A stretch of DNA of 64,000 nt from Anodontia alba (GCA_964016985.1 OZ024827.1:77020335-77084334), one strand, 5' to 3'. Shown: positions 11,431-23,720, counted from the first letter of the stretch. Numbers and translations are program-made. Notes: a model not told the origin generated them from the sequence alone.

Positions 11431-11916
11431 TTAAAGGGAAAAGCAATGTTGGTGAACAAAGTATCTGAGATGCAAGAACGTGACAGCCCGTCCATTTTGA
11501 TGCACATTTGACCAAAATCGGATGAAAAATAGGTAAGTTGTCAAGGTTTGAAGGTATCAAAATTGCTTTTTATGGCCGCCGCCATTTTGAAAATTTGTGG
11601 GGGGTTATGACGTCATAAAGCCTTAATTACATGTAAAACATAAAGAAATAAGGTTTGCCAGAATTTGCACCCGGTATATCTTCGTCTCTATACATTTGTA
11701 AATTATACTTGAAAAATACAATAATTTCTGTATGAAAGAGGATTTTATTTAATATTCTGAAATATTTAAACGTCTTTAAATATTCAAAGTGGCGATGCCT
11801 TTGATAATGGTATTAGTTTTTGTCTGATTTTGATCAAATTGACATCAAAATGCATGATTTGTCAAAATATTTTATCTCAGATACATTTTTCCACCGACAT
11901 TCCGTTCCCCTTTAAG
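11431..11916. mobile_element. MITE with ~100-bp imperfect terminal inverted repeats
   Basis: Left TTAAAGGGAAAAGCAATGTT..TATCTGAGAT and right ATCTCAGATA..ACATTCCGTTCCCCTTTAAG. Interior includes TATGGCCGCCGCCATTTTG and TTATGACGTCATAA palindromes. Confidence 0.78.
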
Positions 11917-11929
11917 ATTCTGTCCATAT

Positions 11930-12190
11930 TCTGATCTGGCAGTGCAAATGCACATATTAATCCAACAGCGCTTCTTATCGTACGCTCAGTGGCCCATTTC
12001 GATGGTTTCAGCCCTTTTATAATTTTCAGCCGGGCCACAGTATTTCCTGCAAGATTGCATGTGCGCACAGCGAAGACTCAGATCAGACTGCGCATCCGCG
12101 CAGTCTGATCAGAGTCTTCGCTGTCCGCCTGAAGGTGCTTAGGATCCTTGGCTATTCACAGAGCCTCCTGCCAAGTCTCTGGTCATTCAG
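11930..12190. mobile_element. HP-G hairpin element with perfect 56-bp palindrome
   Basis: CAGCGAAGACTCAGATCAGA to its complement at 12068-12123, arms broken only at the tip and one base. Flanking CAGCCGGGCCACAGTATTTC is the usual left end. Confidence 0.82.
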
Positions 12191-12468
12191 TGGTGCCGAT
12201 ATAATCTTGTAGGAAAAAAAAAAACTGTGTCCCTGCTCATTTCATGTAAAACCAATATTTTCACTCAAGGTTTCAGGGGTTCTAAAGTGACCCCTGTTTT
12301 ACAGTGGTGCTTGCGTCTACAGTGAAACGTTTGAATAGGCAAGGAAAACACTCTCATATACCATATATAGCCTAAATATTGGGACACTTTAACTCCTTAC
12401 CATACTTGTCATAAAATTGTAAGATTCTGGTCATATTCTGATCAGACAGTGCAAATGCAAAGACCAAG

Positions 12469-12732
12469 GCGTAAAGAATAGCTGTATTTCCACTAATCCG
12501 ACCGACCCTGTTTTAAACACCCGACTCTGCTATTTTTATATCAGTAAAAATGCAAAAGAAAAAAGAAAAGCACCGACCCTCAACAAAATACCTGTATTTT
12601 CATAAAATTATAGTCCCGACCCTATTCTTTTCAGGAGATAAAAATAGAAAAATAAAAAAAAAAAGTTTCTCCCACCTCCCGACCATATTATTTTCAGCAT
12701 GTTAGTGGAAAGACAGCTATTTTTTTTACGCC
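12469..12732. mobile_element. MITE with GGCGTAAA ends inside an HP-G remnant
   Basis: GGCGTAAAGAATAGCTGTAT and ACAGCTATTTTTTTTACGCC as ~30-bp inverted ends. Flanked by CAA on both sides, a possible 3-bp target duplication. Confidence 0.8.
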
Positions 12733-12852
12733 CAATTCAATTTTCAGCATTTATCGTACGCTCAGTATAATTTGAGCCCGGTACACAGCCTGGTACATAT
12801 AGTTTTCGCACAAAATCGTGAAGAAAACGATCGGCTCAAATATTACGGTTTT

Positions 12853-15592
12853 TATGCCCCCAACTTCGAAGAAGTTGGAGGGGCGTATTGCTTCTGGGGC
12901 GTTCGTCCGTCCGTTCGTCCGTCCCTCCGTCCGTTCGTCACGCTTTTTTGATGCATAGCATAACTTTAGAACCGTGTGTGCTACTGTTTTGAAATTTCTT
13001 ATATGGATTCCTCATGAAAAAAATGCTGATACGTATTTTTTTTCTCGACAGGATTGTGCCCCTTTCCTGAGTTAGGGTCCTTTGAAAAAAATATGAATGC
13101 AGTCTTGTCAGCAAAATATCTCAAAAATTGTTAAAGCTAGAGCCTTGAAACTTGATGAATAGACTGGTAGTGATAAGTAGACGATCTGATTACCTATTGA
13201 ATAACTTTTGACAAATACTTCATGAGTTATGGCCCTTTTTAATTTGTGTATTTTACATTCTCAGCATAATATCTCAAAAACTATTGGAGCTAGAGCCTTA
13301 AAACTTGGTGAATTTATTGGTAATGGTAAGTAAATGACCTGATTAACTTTTGAATAAATTCTGAAAAATAGTTCATGTGTAATGGCCTTTTGTAAATTTG
13401 GGCATATTTTCCTTGACAGCAAAATATCTCAAAAACTATTGAAGCTAGAGCCTTGAAACTTGCTCAATAGTTTGGTAGTGACAAGTAGATGTCTTTATTA
13501 ACTTTTGAATAAATTCTGAAGAATACTTCATGAGTTATGGCCCTATGTACTTTTGGGCATTTTTACATTGTCAGCAAAATATCTCAAACACTGTTGGGGC
13601 TAGAGCCTTGACACTTGGTGAATTGATTCGTAATGATCAGTAGATGACCTGATTAACTTTTGAATAAATTCTGAAAAATATTTCATGAGTAATGGTCTTT
13701 TGTAAATTTTGGCATTTTTCCCTTGTCAACAAAATACCTAAAAACACTATTAAAGCTAGAGCCTTGAAACTTGACGAATACTTTGGTAGTGATGAGTAGA
13801 TGACCTGATTAACTTTTGAATAAATTTTGGAAAAATATTTCCTGAGTAATGCCCCTTTGTAAATTTTGGTATTTTTCTCTTGTCAGCAAAATATCTCAAA
13901 AACTATTGAAGCTAGAGCCTTGAAACTATAGTAACAGATGACCTGATTACCTTTTGAATAAATTCTAAAGAATACTTCATGAGTTATGGCCCTATGTACT
14001 TTTGGGCATTTTTACCTTGTCAGCAAAATATCTCAAAATCTGTTGAAGCTAGAGCCTTGAAACTTGGTGAATTGATTGGTAATGATAATTGGATAATTAA
14101 CTTTTGAATAAATTCTGAAAAATATTTCATGAGTAATGGCACTTTGTAAATTTGGGCATTTTCCCTTTGTCAGCAAAATATCTCAAAAACAAGCCTCGGA
14201 ACTTGATAAATACTTTTGTAGTGATGAGTAAATGACTTGATTAATTTTTTAATAAATTCTGAAAAATACTTCATGAGTTATGGCCATTTGTACGTTTGGG
14301 CATTTTTACATTGTCAGCAAAATTTCTCGACAACTATTGGAGCTAGAGCCTTGAAACTTGGTGAATTGATTGGTAATGATCAGTAGATGACCTGATTAAC
14401 TTTTGAATAAATTCTGAAAAGTTTTTCATGAGTAATGGCCCTTTGTAAATTTTGGCATTTTTCCCTTGTCAACAAAATATCTAAAAAAAAAATTGAAGCT
14501 AGAGCCTTGAAACTTGACGAATACTTTGGTAGTGATGAGTAGATGACCTGATTAACTTTTGAATAAATTCTGAAAAATACTTCATGTGTTATGGCTCTTT
14601 GTAATTTTGGGCATTTTACCTTGTCAGCAAAATATCTCAAAAACTGTTAGAGCTAGAGCCTTGAAACTTGGTGAATTTATTGGTAATGATGAGTAGATGA
14701 TCTGATTAACTTTTTTGAATAAAGTTTGAAACAAATATTTCTTGAGTAATGCCCCTTTGTAATTTTGGCATTCTTTTCTTGTCAGCAAATTATCTCAAAA
14801 ACTATTGAAGTTGGAGCCTTGAAACTTTAGTAATAGATTGGTAGTGATGAGTAGATGATCTGATTACCTATTGAATACATTCTGAAAAATACTTCATAAG
14901 TTACGACCCTTTGTAATTTTGGGCATTTTTACCTTGTCAGCAAAATATCTCAAAAACTGTTGGAGCTAGAGCCTTGAAACTTGGTGAATTGATTGGTAAT
15001 GATAATTGGATGACCTGATTAACTTTTGAATAAATTCTGAAAAAATATTTTATGAGTAATGGCCCTTTGAAAATTTAAGCATTTTCCCTTGTCAGCAAAA
15101 TATCTCAAAAAACTAGCCTCGAAACTTGATAAATACTTTGGTAGTGATGAGTAAATGTTTTGATTAACTTTTGAATAAATTCTGAAAAATACTTCATGAG
15201 TTATGGCCATTTGTACGTTTAGGCATTTTTACATTGTCAGCAAAATTTCTCAAAAACTATTGGAGCTAGAGCTTTGATACTTGTCGCATTGATTGGTAAT
15301 GATAAATAAATAACCTAGTTAACTTTTGAATAAATCCTGAAAAAATATTTCATGAGTAATTACCCTTTGTAAATCTGGGCATTTTTTTCCTTGTCAGCAA
15401 AATGTCTCAAAAACTATTAAAACTAGAGCCTTGAAACTTGATGAATACTTTGGTACTGATGAGTAGATGACCTGATTAACTTTTGAATAAATTCTGAAAA
15501 AAAAAACTTCATGAGTTATGGCCCTTTGTAGATTGAGCCATTTTTTCCTTGCATTATCTTTAGAGGCAAGCATATGATTGGGGGCATAGTGT
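12853..15592 (+). mobile_element. Pearl-like tandem-repeat element 2
   Basis: Begins TATGCCCCCAACTTCGAAG and ends ATTGGGGGCATAGTG (inverted ends). A CGTCCGTC tract lies at 12900-12940. Then about 16 units of ~155 bp with GCAAAATATCTCAAAAAC, GCTAGAGCCTTGAAACTTGG, GATGACCTGATTAACTTTTG and CATGAGTTATGGCCCTTTG. Unit sequence is unrelated to element 1. Confidence 0.85.
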
Positions 15593-15626
15593 TTTACAAA
15601 CACAATTTCTACTTTACTCCAATTTT

Positions 15627-15630
<4 letters not shown>

Positions 15631-15683
<53 letters not shown>
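15631..15683. repeat. (GA)26 microsatellite
   Basis: Uninterrupted GA run just right of pearl-like element 2. Confidence 0.97.
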
Positions 15684-15689
<6 letters not shown>

Positions 15690-15849
15690 ATATTCAGGTG
15701 ACTATACAGTTACATATTGTACGGGTATGTTGTGACGGCATGTGCATTTCAGAGAGCAATACATAAGTATAAGTTTTAGTGTGTCGTATGATTTATGAGA
15801 TTTCTAATACATGTATTTAAGTTGAACCGAGGATCCAGCAATTCCTATA

Positions 15850-16085
15850 AAATTACTTATGCGACCTGCGAAGACTCAAATCAGCCTGCGTATCAGCGCA
15901 GTCAGATTGGTATATTCACTGTCCGCATAAAGATTGGATCCACTGGCATGAAGATTGCATATATTTTTGAAGGAGTTGCTCTGCTCCGTCTCATAATACT
16001 TTGGTCGTGTCAAGCGAAAAAATATTTCCGGGGCATTTTAAGACAGCCAAGGTCTAAGGCAGCCTGTGCACCAGCTTGTCAATAG
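15850..16085. mobile_element. HP-G element, worn
   Basis: GCGAAGACTCAAATCAGCCT, GTATCAGCGCAGTCAGATTG and a closing GGTCTAAGGCAGCC. Confidence 0.6.
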
Positions 16086-16155
16086 TAAAGGCATTAATTT
16101 TACAGTAAAGGCATTAATTTTACAGTAAATGCATTAATTTTACAGTAAATGTATT
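16086..16155. repeat. 20-bp tandem repeat, ~3.5 copies
   Basis: GGCATTAATTTTACAGTAAA-type unit, ending where an HP-A element begins. Confidence 0.88.
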
Positions 16156-16156
16156 A

Positions 16157-16435
16157 CATCACGAAAACATACCTATATAATTTTGACCACCTTAAACCCC
16201 ACTTTTATATAGTAAAACTGGGGTTTACAGGGGTATACATTATTTTTATTATTTCTGCTCAAAAACATAGATTGTGGGTATTCGTTAGAACCGCCTCATC
16301 GAGGCGGTTCTAACGAGTACTCACAATCAATGTTTGGAGCAGAAATATAAAAAATATTATAAATTTTTATCTAAAAATTTTCAATTTTTGGTGGTAAAAC
16401 TTTCAGTATATTTACATAGGCATGTTTTCGTAATG
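16157..16435. mobile_element. HP-A hairpin MITE, copy 4
   Basis: CATCACGAAAACATACC to TGTTTTCGTAATG; central palindrome about 16261-16336 with a CCGCCTCATCGAGGCGG tip. Confidence 0.92.
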
Positions 16436-16439
16436 ATTT

Positions 16440-16700
16440 TGCCGACAGCGAACACCCAGATCTGCGTGATCAGAGTCTTCGCAGTCCACATGAAAAGGTT
16501 TTGAGTCCTTGGCTATTTTACAGCGCATATTGAAGGTTGATCTGCCATTCTGTAGGAATTGCTGTGCCCCGGCTCATATTATATTTTGGTCGCGTCAAGC
16601 GAAAAGGACATTGTCGGGGTAGTTTAAATCAGCAAAGGCCCAGGGCAACCTTACTCATATGCGCAGTCTGATCAAGACATCCTGTGCACACTTAGAATTA
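16440..16700. mobile_element. HP-G element, worn
   Basis: GATCAGAGTCTTCGCAGTCC and GCGCAGTCTGATCAAGAC halves immediately after the HP-A copy at 16157. Confidence 0.6.
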
Positions 16701-16838
16701 TTCGATATTGCATCACTAGACGAACCAACACATAGCAAAGACCATGATGAGACTGTGGCTAGGTAGGATGATTCTATGTTGTCTTCGTTGCTCGCATAAG
16801 ACATAAGGGCTTATTTCTTGCGTTTAACATCATACATC

Positions 16839-16949
16839 TACCCAGCAGACACACAACGTTGAAACAACGTAGATTAACGTTGATTGAACGTTATGACGTT
16901 GAATCAACGTTGTATCGACGTTGTTTCAACATTGTGTGTCCGCTGGGTA
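16839..16949. mobile_element. HP-J: AACGTTG element, best copy
   Basis: TACCCAGCAGACACACAACG to TGTGTGTCCGCTGGGTA, nearly palindromic throughout with eight ACGTTG/CAACGT motifs. Confidence 0.85.
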
Positions 16950-17034
16950 AACTGTTTCCCTGCTCTGAAAACATTTGAAAATTTGATTTACCATGACGAT
17001 GACCCTTTTTTTGCTCTGCATGCTTGGTAGACAC

Positions 17035-17215
17035 ACTGAAATATTTTTCTTATTTTTCACAGACAACATGCTTTGACTTTCAATGCAAATTGTCTCCTAA
17101 GGGGACAATTTGCATGAAATGCTAAAGCCTAGTATATAATAACCTGGGCATAATAAGAAAATTTCATCAATTGTCGTCTGTTGAATTAGACCAGAGAGAG
17201 ATATAAAGTTAAAAA
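17035..17215. mobile_element. HP-F hairpin element
   Basis: GCAAATTGTCTCCTAAGGGG centre with arms to TTTTCACAGACAACATG; ends TTGTCGTCTGTTGAATTAGA. Confidence 0.75.
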
Positions 17216-17282
17216 AAAAAAGCATTTTACTTGCAGCATTGATTATTTGCTCAGGAAAATGTTCATATATTACATGTATTAT

Positions 17283-17592
17283 CCCTTAAAGCGTCATTCA
17301 CAATAGAAGCAGACGACATTTTTGTATATTTTTTTAGAAAATAAGGCTGACATTTCATGTGAATCATCTGCTGAGCAGACGATTCACATGAAATATGCCA
17401 TATCTTTGCCAAATAAAAAAGATATTATTTTAAAATGTCATCTGCCAGAGGTTTGAATAACGCTATAAGGAGTTGAGTGAGCCTTGACTAGCAAATGATT
17501 GCCCGAATATATAGGTTGTCAGCCATCCATTTATGCACACTGCAGTCTTCCATCCTGGAAGCTGGACGTTTCCATTTAGCGTTTTAAGGGAT
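17283..17592. mobile_element. HP-F relative with CCCTTAAAGCG ends
   Basis: CCCTTAAAGCGTCATTC to TTTAGCGTTTTAAGGGA; hairpin TGTGAATCATCTGCTGAGCA and its complement at about 17358-17391. Terminal sequence matches HP-D while the core does not. Confidence 0.65.
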
Positions 17593-17770
17593 GTTTTACA
17601 AGTGATTTTTAACTTCTAGAATAAGGTGCTTAAAAGGTGCTGGATCGATAGCAAACAGTGTGGACCCTGATCAAATACATGTATTTCTGTGCTCTGAGAC
17701 AGTGTATACATAAATATGTGAACCTAAATCAGACTGCATGAATGTACATAACTACTGTGTCTGTGCTTTT

Positions 17771-18050
17771 CATTACGAAAACACGCCTATTCAAATATAC
17801 TGAAAAGTTATTCGACGAAAACTTGAAAATTTTCAGACAAAAATTCAAATATTTTTCGTATTTCTGCTCAAAAACATAGATTGTGGGTACTCGTTAGAAC
17901 CGCCTCGCAGAGGCGGTTCTAACGAATACCCACAATCTATGTTTTTGAGCAGAAATACGAAAAATAATGTATACCCCTGTAAACCCCAGTTTTACTATAT
18001 AAAAGTGGGGTTTAAGGGGGTCAAAATTATATAGATATGTTTCCGTGATG
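17771..18050. mobile_element. HP-A hairpin MITE, copy 5 (reverse)
   Basis: CATTACGAAAACACGCC to TTTCCGTGATG; near-perfect palindrome about 17872-17949. Confidence 0.93.
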
Positions 18051-18585
18051 TGCACATACAGTCCATAGACATAGTTATTTGTGGCAGTGCATTTCTACAT
18101 TTTCTCAAAAACATCAAACTCAATATATGATTTTTGCAAACAGCGTAGATCCAGATGAGACGGCTCAAAGGCGCCGTCTCACCAGGATCTACGCTGTTTG
18201 ACATTCAGTCTTTTAACTTCACATATAAACTTCTTTCCAATCGATAGTTTGTAAAAAAAAAAAAATAAAAAATAAAAAAATAAAAGACGACATATGTAGT
18301 CTGAAATTTAGCACCGAAAAAGTTAAGTAATAGAGCTTTCAGTATTTAAAGCGAGCATACATTTTCAAAGCCTAAGATTTCCATGAACGTTTATGGTGAC
18401 GTTACAGAAAAAAATGACATTAAAATATTACTTTGATTTAACAGTGCTGCATGGAGAGTAAAACTTTACAGACCTCTTGAAATTGTGCTTATTGCTTATA
18501 TCATACCTTTGATATATGTTTCATTACTGTAGCCTTCATAATGCAGCGTGGGCATTTTGACATAAATACAATGTATGGAAAAACC
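18051..18585. other. Unassigned sequence with one hairpin
   Basis: Near-perfect hairpin 18137-18202 (CAAACAGCGTAGATCCAGAT arm, GGCGCC tip); the rest is AT-rich. Confidence 0.65.
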
Positions 18586-18955
18586 AATGACTCGAACACT
18601 CTAGGAATATTCTTCCGATAGCTCAAGAAAATATTTAGGGATATTTTAGGGAATTCTTTATATCTTGTCATGAAAATGTATGTTGTATATTTAGGGATAT
18701 TTTAGGGAACTCTTTATATCTTGTCATGAAAATGTATGTCGTATGTACTAATTAGAATCGCCTCATCGAGGCGATTCTCATGAATAGACACAACAAACCA
18801 TTATTTTATAGAAGATCGAAAGACATCCCTAAATTATCACCATTTGCCTCCTGACCTGGCGCTATGAATAACTCTCAGTGGCTCGAACTATCTATGTCTA
18901 GAACAAATTTACACGGTCCCAAAGATGTACGAACCATTGTAGTTCGACTGCATTA
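18586..18955. mobile_element. HP-C: pogo-like MITE, copy 1 (reverse)
   Basis: Ends GACTCGAACACTC and GTAGTTCGACTGCA; internal ACCTGGCGCTATGAAT and a short palindrome GAATCGCCTCATCGAGGCGA. Contains a 57-bp direct duplication (18632-18690, 18691-18747). Confidence 0.8.
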
Positions 18956-19154
18956 TAGAAATACAATGATTTAAAACGGGCGACCTAACGAAGCGGCAAT
19001 ACAAATAACTATATCCACTGATGTTCATAAGATACAGTTTTAGCTCGTCAAGGCTCGTATTGTTTTATTGTTTGTATATTATTAAGAATTATTTTTATGT
19101 GCCTTGTGATATCACGTTTAGCACTAACATTGTACAAATTTTGGGCAACATGAG

Positions 19155-19345
19155 AAAATGGCCCATATGGCAAGTTCGAACAGCGAAGGCCCGGGTCAGA
19201 CTGCGCATTCGCGCAGTCTGATCCGGGCCTTCTCTGTTCGTCAAATTATGTAAAAGTATTCCGTAATTCTGTTAGCGTGCAACGACGGCCCTGGTCAATC
19301 TGCGCAAAGTGAAGGCTGGTTAGGGTTTGCGTTGCCTGCAAGGGC
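19155..19345. mobile_element. HP-G hairpin element
   Basis: CAGCGAAGGCCCGGGTCAGA arm with complement ending GATCCGGGCCTTCTCTGTTC (19180-19239). Confidence 0.75.
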
Positions 19346-19499
19346 CATTTTCTTTTGTTGTGTATGAAGTTTGTCGGTTGTTTATTACAGGAGATTTCTG
19401 ACACCATATATGATATTCTGGGCTGCTGCATGAGAAAGGGCCATTACATTGTGTGCGAACAGCGAATATCTAAATCAAATTGCGCAGCCGTGAATTTTG

Positions 19500-20588
19500 A
19501 TCGGGGCCTTCGATCAGACTCACGGGATTCTATAGAATATATTGACAGACCGCTGTTAGGCTTATTGGACACTGAAAGGTGTATCGATAGACTTTACATG
19601 TACCGACCAACATAGTGACTTATTGAATTCTAGGGAATGTCATTCTATGGAATGTACTGACAGACAAGACCACATTACCTCTATTGGTCTCATTGGACAT
19701 TGAAGGATATATCGACAGACTTGAGCGGCCAACACAGTGACACATTGGAATGTATTGACAGACAAGACAACATTACCTCTATTAGTCTCAATGATCATTG
19801 TAGGATACATCGACAACACAGTGACTCACTAGATTCTATAGAATGTATTGACAGACAAGACCACATTACCTCTGTTAGTCTCATTGGATATTGTAGAATG
19901 TATCGACAGACTGGACCGACCAACACAATGACTCAGTAGATACTGTAGAATGCATTGACAGACAAGACCACATTACCTCTATTAGTCTCATTGGACATTG
20001 TAGGATATGTCGACAGTGGCACACTGGATACTGTAGAATGCATTAAAAGACAAGGCAACATTACCTCTATTATTCTCATTGAACATTGTAGGATATATCG
20101 ACATACTTGACCGACCAACACAGTGACTCACTAGATTCTATAGAATGTATTGACAGACAAGACAATATTATCTCTATTAGTCGCAGTGGACACTGTCGGA
20201 TATGTCGACAGACCTGACCGACCAACACAGTGACACACTGGATACTGTAGAATGCATTGACAGATAAGACCACTTTACCTCTATTAGTCTAATTGGTCAT
20301 TGTAGGATATATCGACAGACTTGACTGAACAACACAGTGACTTACTAGATAATGTGGAATGCACTGACAGACAAGACTACATTACCGCTGTAAGTCTCAT
20401 TGGACATTGTAGAACATATCGATATACATTACCGACAAACACAGTGACTCACTGGAATCCATATAATGTATTGACAGACAAGACCACATTACCTCTGTTA
20501 GACTCATTGGACATTGTAGAATGTATCGACAGACTTGTCCGACCAACACAGTGACGCTCTGGATTCTGTGGAATGTATTGACAGACAA
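19500..20588. repeat. 107-bp satellite array, left part
   Basis: About nine units, period ~107 bp (for example unit starts at 21431 and 21538 in the right part), with GAATGTATTGACAGACAAGA, CCACATTACCTCTGTTAGTC, TCATTGGACATTGTAGAATG and GACCGACCAACACAGTGACT. Left copies are the most diverged. The long frames on it are repeat artefacts. Confidence 0.92.
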
Positions 20589-21236
20589 TTAACGTCAAAG
20601 ACTGCCTTTGGAAACAAGGAACACACCACAGATCAGAAAATGGGAGTATCGGTTTTATTGAGACTCTTCATAAGCAGTAATGAAGTTTGCAACACTGCTT
20701 ACGCCCTCTACTGTATACATGAGCAGAACTCCATCTTCAAATTACCATAATGGGCCCAATGATCCCAAAGGAAATGAAATATAATCTGCACTATGGTAAA
20801 GTACGGGGAGACACTCTACCGCCGCCACACGGCACTAATACCAGCTGCAGTGTAGTAAAATAAACGTCAAAAAGACTCCCTTTGGAAACAAGGAACACAC
20901 CACAGATCAGAAAATGGGAGTCTCGGTTTTATTGAGACTCTTCATAAGCAGTAATGAAGTTCGTAACACTACTTACGCCCTCTAGGGTATACATGAGCAG
21001 AACTCCATCTTCAAATTACCATAATGGGCCCAATGATCCCAAAGGAAATGAAATATAATCTGCACTATGGTAAAGTACGGGGAGACGTTCTACCGCCGCC
21101 ACACGGCACTAATACCAGCTGCGGTGTAGTAAAATAAACGTCAAAAAGATTGCCTTTTGAAACAAAGAACACACCACAGATCAGGAAATGGGAGTCTCGG
21201 TTTTATTGAGACTCTTCATAAGCAGTAATGAAGTTA
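20589..21236. repeat. ~275-bp tandem repeat (2.4 units) inside the 107-bp satellite
   Basis: Units begin at 20589, 20862 and 21137 with AACGTCAAAAAGACTGCCTT-type sequence; each has AATGGGAGTCTCGGTTTTAT, GGGCCCAATGATCCCAAAGG and CTACCGCCGCCACACGGCAC. The third unit stops at GCAGTAATGAAGTT, where the 107-bp satellite resumes mid-unit. Copies are >95% alike by eye. Confidence 0.92.
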
Positions 21237-22355
21237 GACCACATTACTTCTGTTAGTCTCATTGGACATTGTAGGATATATCAACAGACTGGACCGACCA
21301 ATACAGTGGCCCACTGGCTTCTATAGAATGTATTGACAGACAAGACCACATTACCTCTGTTAGTCTCACTGGACATTATAGAATGTATCGACAGACTTGA
21401 CCGACCAACACAGTGACTCACTGGATTCTGTGGAATGTATTGACAGACAAGACCACATTACCTCTGTTAGTCTCATTGGACATTGTATAATGTATCGACA
21501 GACTTGACCGACCAACACAGTGACGCACTCGATTCTGTGGAATGCATTGACAGACAAGACCACGTTACCTCTGTTAGTCTCATTGACATTGTAGGATATA
21601 TCGACAGACTGGACCGACCACAGTGACTCACTGGATTCTATAGAATGTATTGGCAGACAAGACCACATTACCTCTGTTAGTCTCATTGGACATTGTAGAA
21701 TGTATCGACAGACTTGACCGACCAACACAGTGACTGACTGGATTCTGTGGAATGTATTGACAGACAATGCCATATTACCTCTGTTCGTCTCATTGGGCAT
21801 TGTAGGATATATCGACAGACTAATCCGGCTAACACAATGACTCACTGCATACTGTAGAATGTATTGACAGACAAGACAACATTACCGCTGTTAGTCTCAT
21901 TGGACATTGTATGGTGTATCGACAGACTGGACCGACCAGCACAATGATTCACTAGATACTCTAGAATGTATTGAAAGACAAGACCACATTATCTCTGTTA
22001 GTCTCACTGGACATTGTAGAAATGTAACGAAAGACTTGACCGACCAACACAGTGACTCACTCGATACTGTAGAATGTATTAACAGACAAGACCACATTAC
22101 TTCTGTTTGTCTCATTGGATAATGTAGGACAAACTGGGCCAGCCAGTATACAGTGACTCACTGGGTACTGTATTAAGTATTGACAGACAAAACTAACCAA
22201 ATGGTATTTTAGGTATTGACAGAAAAGGCCGTTTTACCGCTATTAGTCTCATTGGATATTATACGTAGTATGTATCGATAGACAGGACCAGCACAGAGAC
22301 TCACTGGATATTGTAAAAATTGTAGACTCTATTGACAGATATGTTGGCTATGTTG
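21237..22355. repeat. 107-bp satellite array, right part
   Basis: About ten units of the same 107-bp repeat, most alike in the middle and decaying toward 22350. Confidence 0.92.
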
Positions 22356-22465
22356 GCTTTGTTTCTTTAACAATGTCTAGGCTTGCCCATTCTAGTTTTG
22401 CCTGCAAATAGTTCGTCTGACTGAAGTACTTTATTCCTGATTACCAGGATCTTTGTATGAACTAG

Positions 22466-22690
22466 GGCCCAATTGTTCAAAACTAACGATGTCGTTAGTT
22501 AACGTGTCGTTAAAACTTTGATCATTAATAATGGCATATAGGTTAATATTTTTTATGAAAAATTTGCAAAAGCTGCTCGCATTTTTTCAGCAAAAATAAC
22601 GGTGAATTAGATATTGTACTTACTAGAACAGTTAACATTTTGACCATTAACGAGTTCGTTAAGCTAACGATGCTTTGGACAACTGGGTCA
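22466..22690. mobile_element. HP-I hairpin MITE, copy 1
   Basis: CCCAATTGTTCAAAACTAAC to GCTTTGGACAACTGGGT inverted ends, then TAACGATGTCGTTAGTTAAC. Confidence 0.82.
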
Positions 22691-22924
22691 AGAAAATTAA
22701 GTGTGAATGAATATCGTCTAATGTACTTGTTGACAGGACGGAATCACTTTGTTGCTAATGACAGATTCTAATAAAGGTCTCCGCTCGTTGCAGTTATACT
22801 GAGTTTATTTTGCCATTTGCGACGGCGTCTCTTCGGATCGTCCGTCGAATCAGTGCGCATGCCCGGTCCCATAGCGAGGCCACATATCTAGTTCTTTGGT
22901 TGAAGTTTCCTTGTGGCCTTCCGC
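22691..22924. other. Unassigned sequence left of duplicate A
   Basis: Contains GC-richer CGACGGCGTCTCTTCGGATC; no function recognised. Confidence 0.5.
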
Positions 22925-23000
22925 TTACGTGAGCGTATAGCATAGGTTCTGGCGAGACTGCGCGAAATCTCGCCGGAACCTTAGCTGTTCGCATATGCTA
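22925..23000. mobile_element. GCATAGGTTCTGGCGAGACTG hairpin, copy 1
   Basis: TATAGCATAGGTTCTGGCGA to TTCGCATATGCTA, ~75 bp. Other copies at 28596-28665 and 38805-38888. Lies on the left edge of duplicate A. Confidence 0.7.
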
Positions 23001-23139
23001 CAAAAGGCTCGTTTCCCAATATGCGGCTCATTTATCATTGTATTATGTATATTTTATCATTTATTTTTGCGTGCACTGTTACTCACTATTTTGAACTAAT
23101 CAGTGTGTCATTGAAGAGCCTGCTATGAAGTTAATTCTG

Positions 23140-23390
23140 CACAAAATAATGAGCCGGGACACAGCATTTGCTACAAGATAGCAAGTGCGCCCAGCAAAGA
23201 CTCAGATCAGCCTGCGCATCCGCGCAGACTGATCAGAGTCTTCGCTGTCCGCCCTAAGCCATTTCGGATTATTGGCTACCCACAGGGCCCTGTGAAGACT
23301 GATCAGACTGCGCGGATGTGCAGACCGATCTGAGTCTTCGCTGGGCGCACATGCAATATAGTAGCAAATGTTGTACCCTGACTCAAATTT
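23140..23390. mobile_element. HP-G hairpin pair (duplicate A)
   Basis: GCCGGGACACAGCATTTGCT to GCAAATGTTGTACCCTGACT as inverted ends; two internal GATCAG hairpins, the first near-perfect. Partner at 28797-29047. Confidence 0.82.
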
Positions 23391-23514
23391 ATTTGTGCAG
23401 CGTCGTGTGAAAAATTGTCTTTTGGGGAATATGTAAACAATAGAGATGCAGCTCAGTCTACGAAGCCACACAGTCTGATAAGGGTCTTTGCTATACAAGC
23501 GGTATATGCCAGAG

Positions 23515-23720
23515 TCATTGCTCCAGATAAGGCGGGTTTTTTTTTTTTCAAACAAAAAAAAATGATATACATTGTATTTTCTTATTTCGCAACAAAAACA
23601 TATTTTGTGGGTACTCATTAGAAGCGCCTCCGCGGGCGCTTCTAATGAGTACCCACAACATATGTTTTTGTTGAGAAATAAGAAAAATAAAATGTGGATA
23701 TCCCTTTTATCTGTAGCAAT
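23515..23720. mobile_element. HP-B hairpin MITE (duplicate A)
   Basis: GCTCCAGATAAGGCGGG to CCCTTTTATCTGTAGC as ends. The palindrome GTGGGTACTCATTAGAAGCG meets its complement at CCTCCGCGGGCG (23604-23660). Confidence 0.87.

Noticed and set aside
21366..21845. 159-codon frame in the satellite
   Set aside because: Period 107 is not a multiple of three, the frame wanders through three readings of the same unit, and no family is recognised.
19500..22355. CRISPR array
   Set aside because: Units are contiguous 107-bp satellites without short identical repeats alternating with unique spacers; the genome is eukaryotic.
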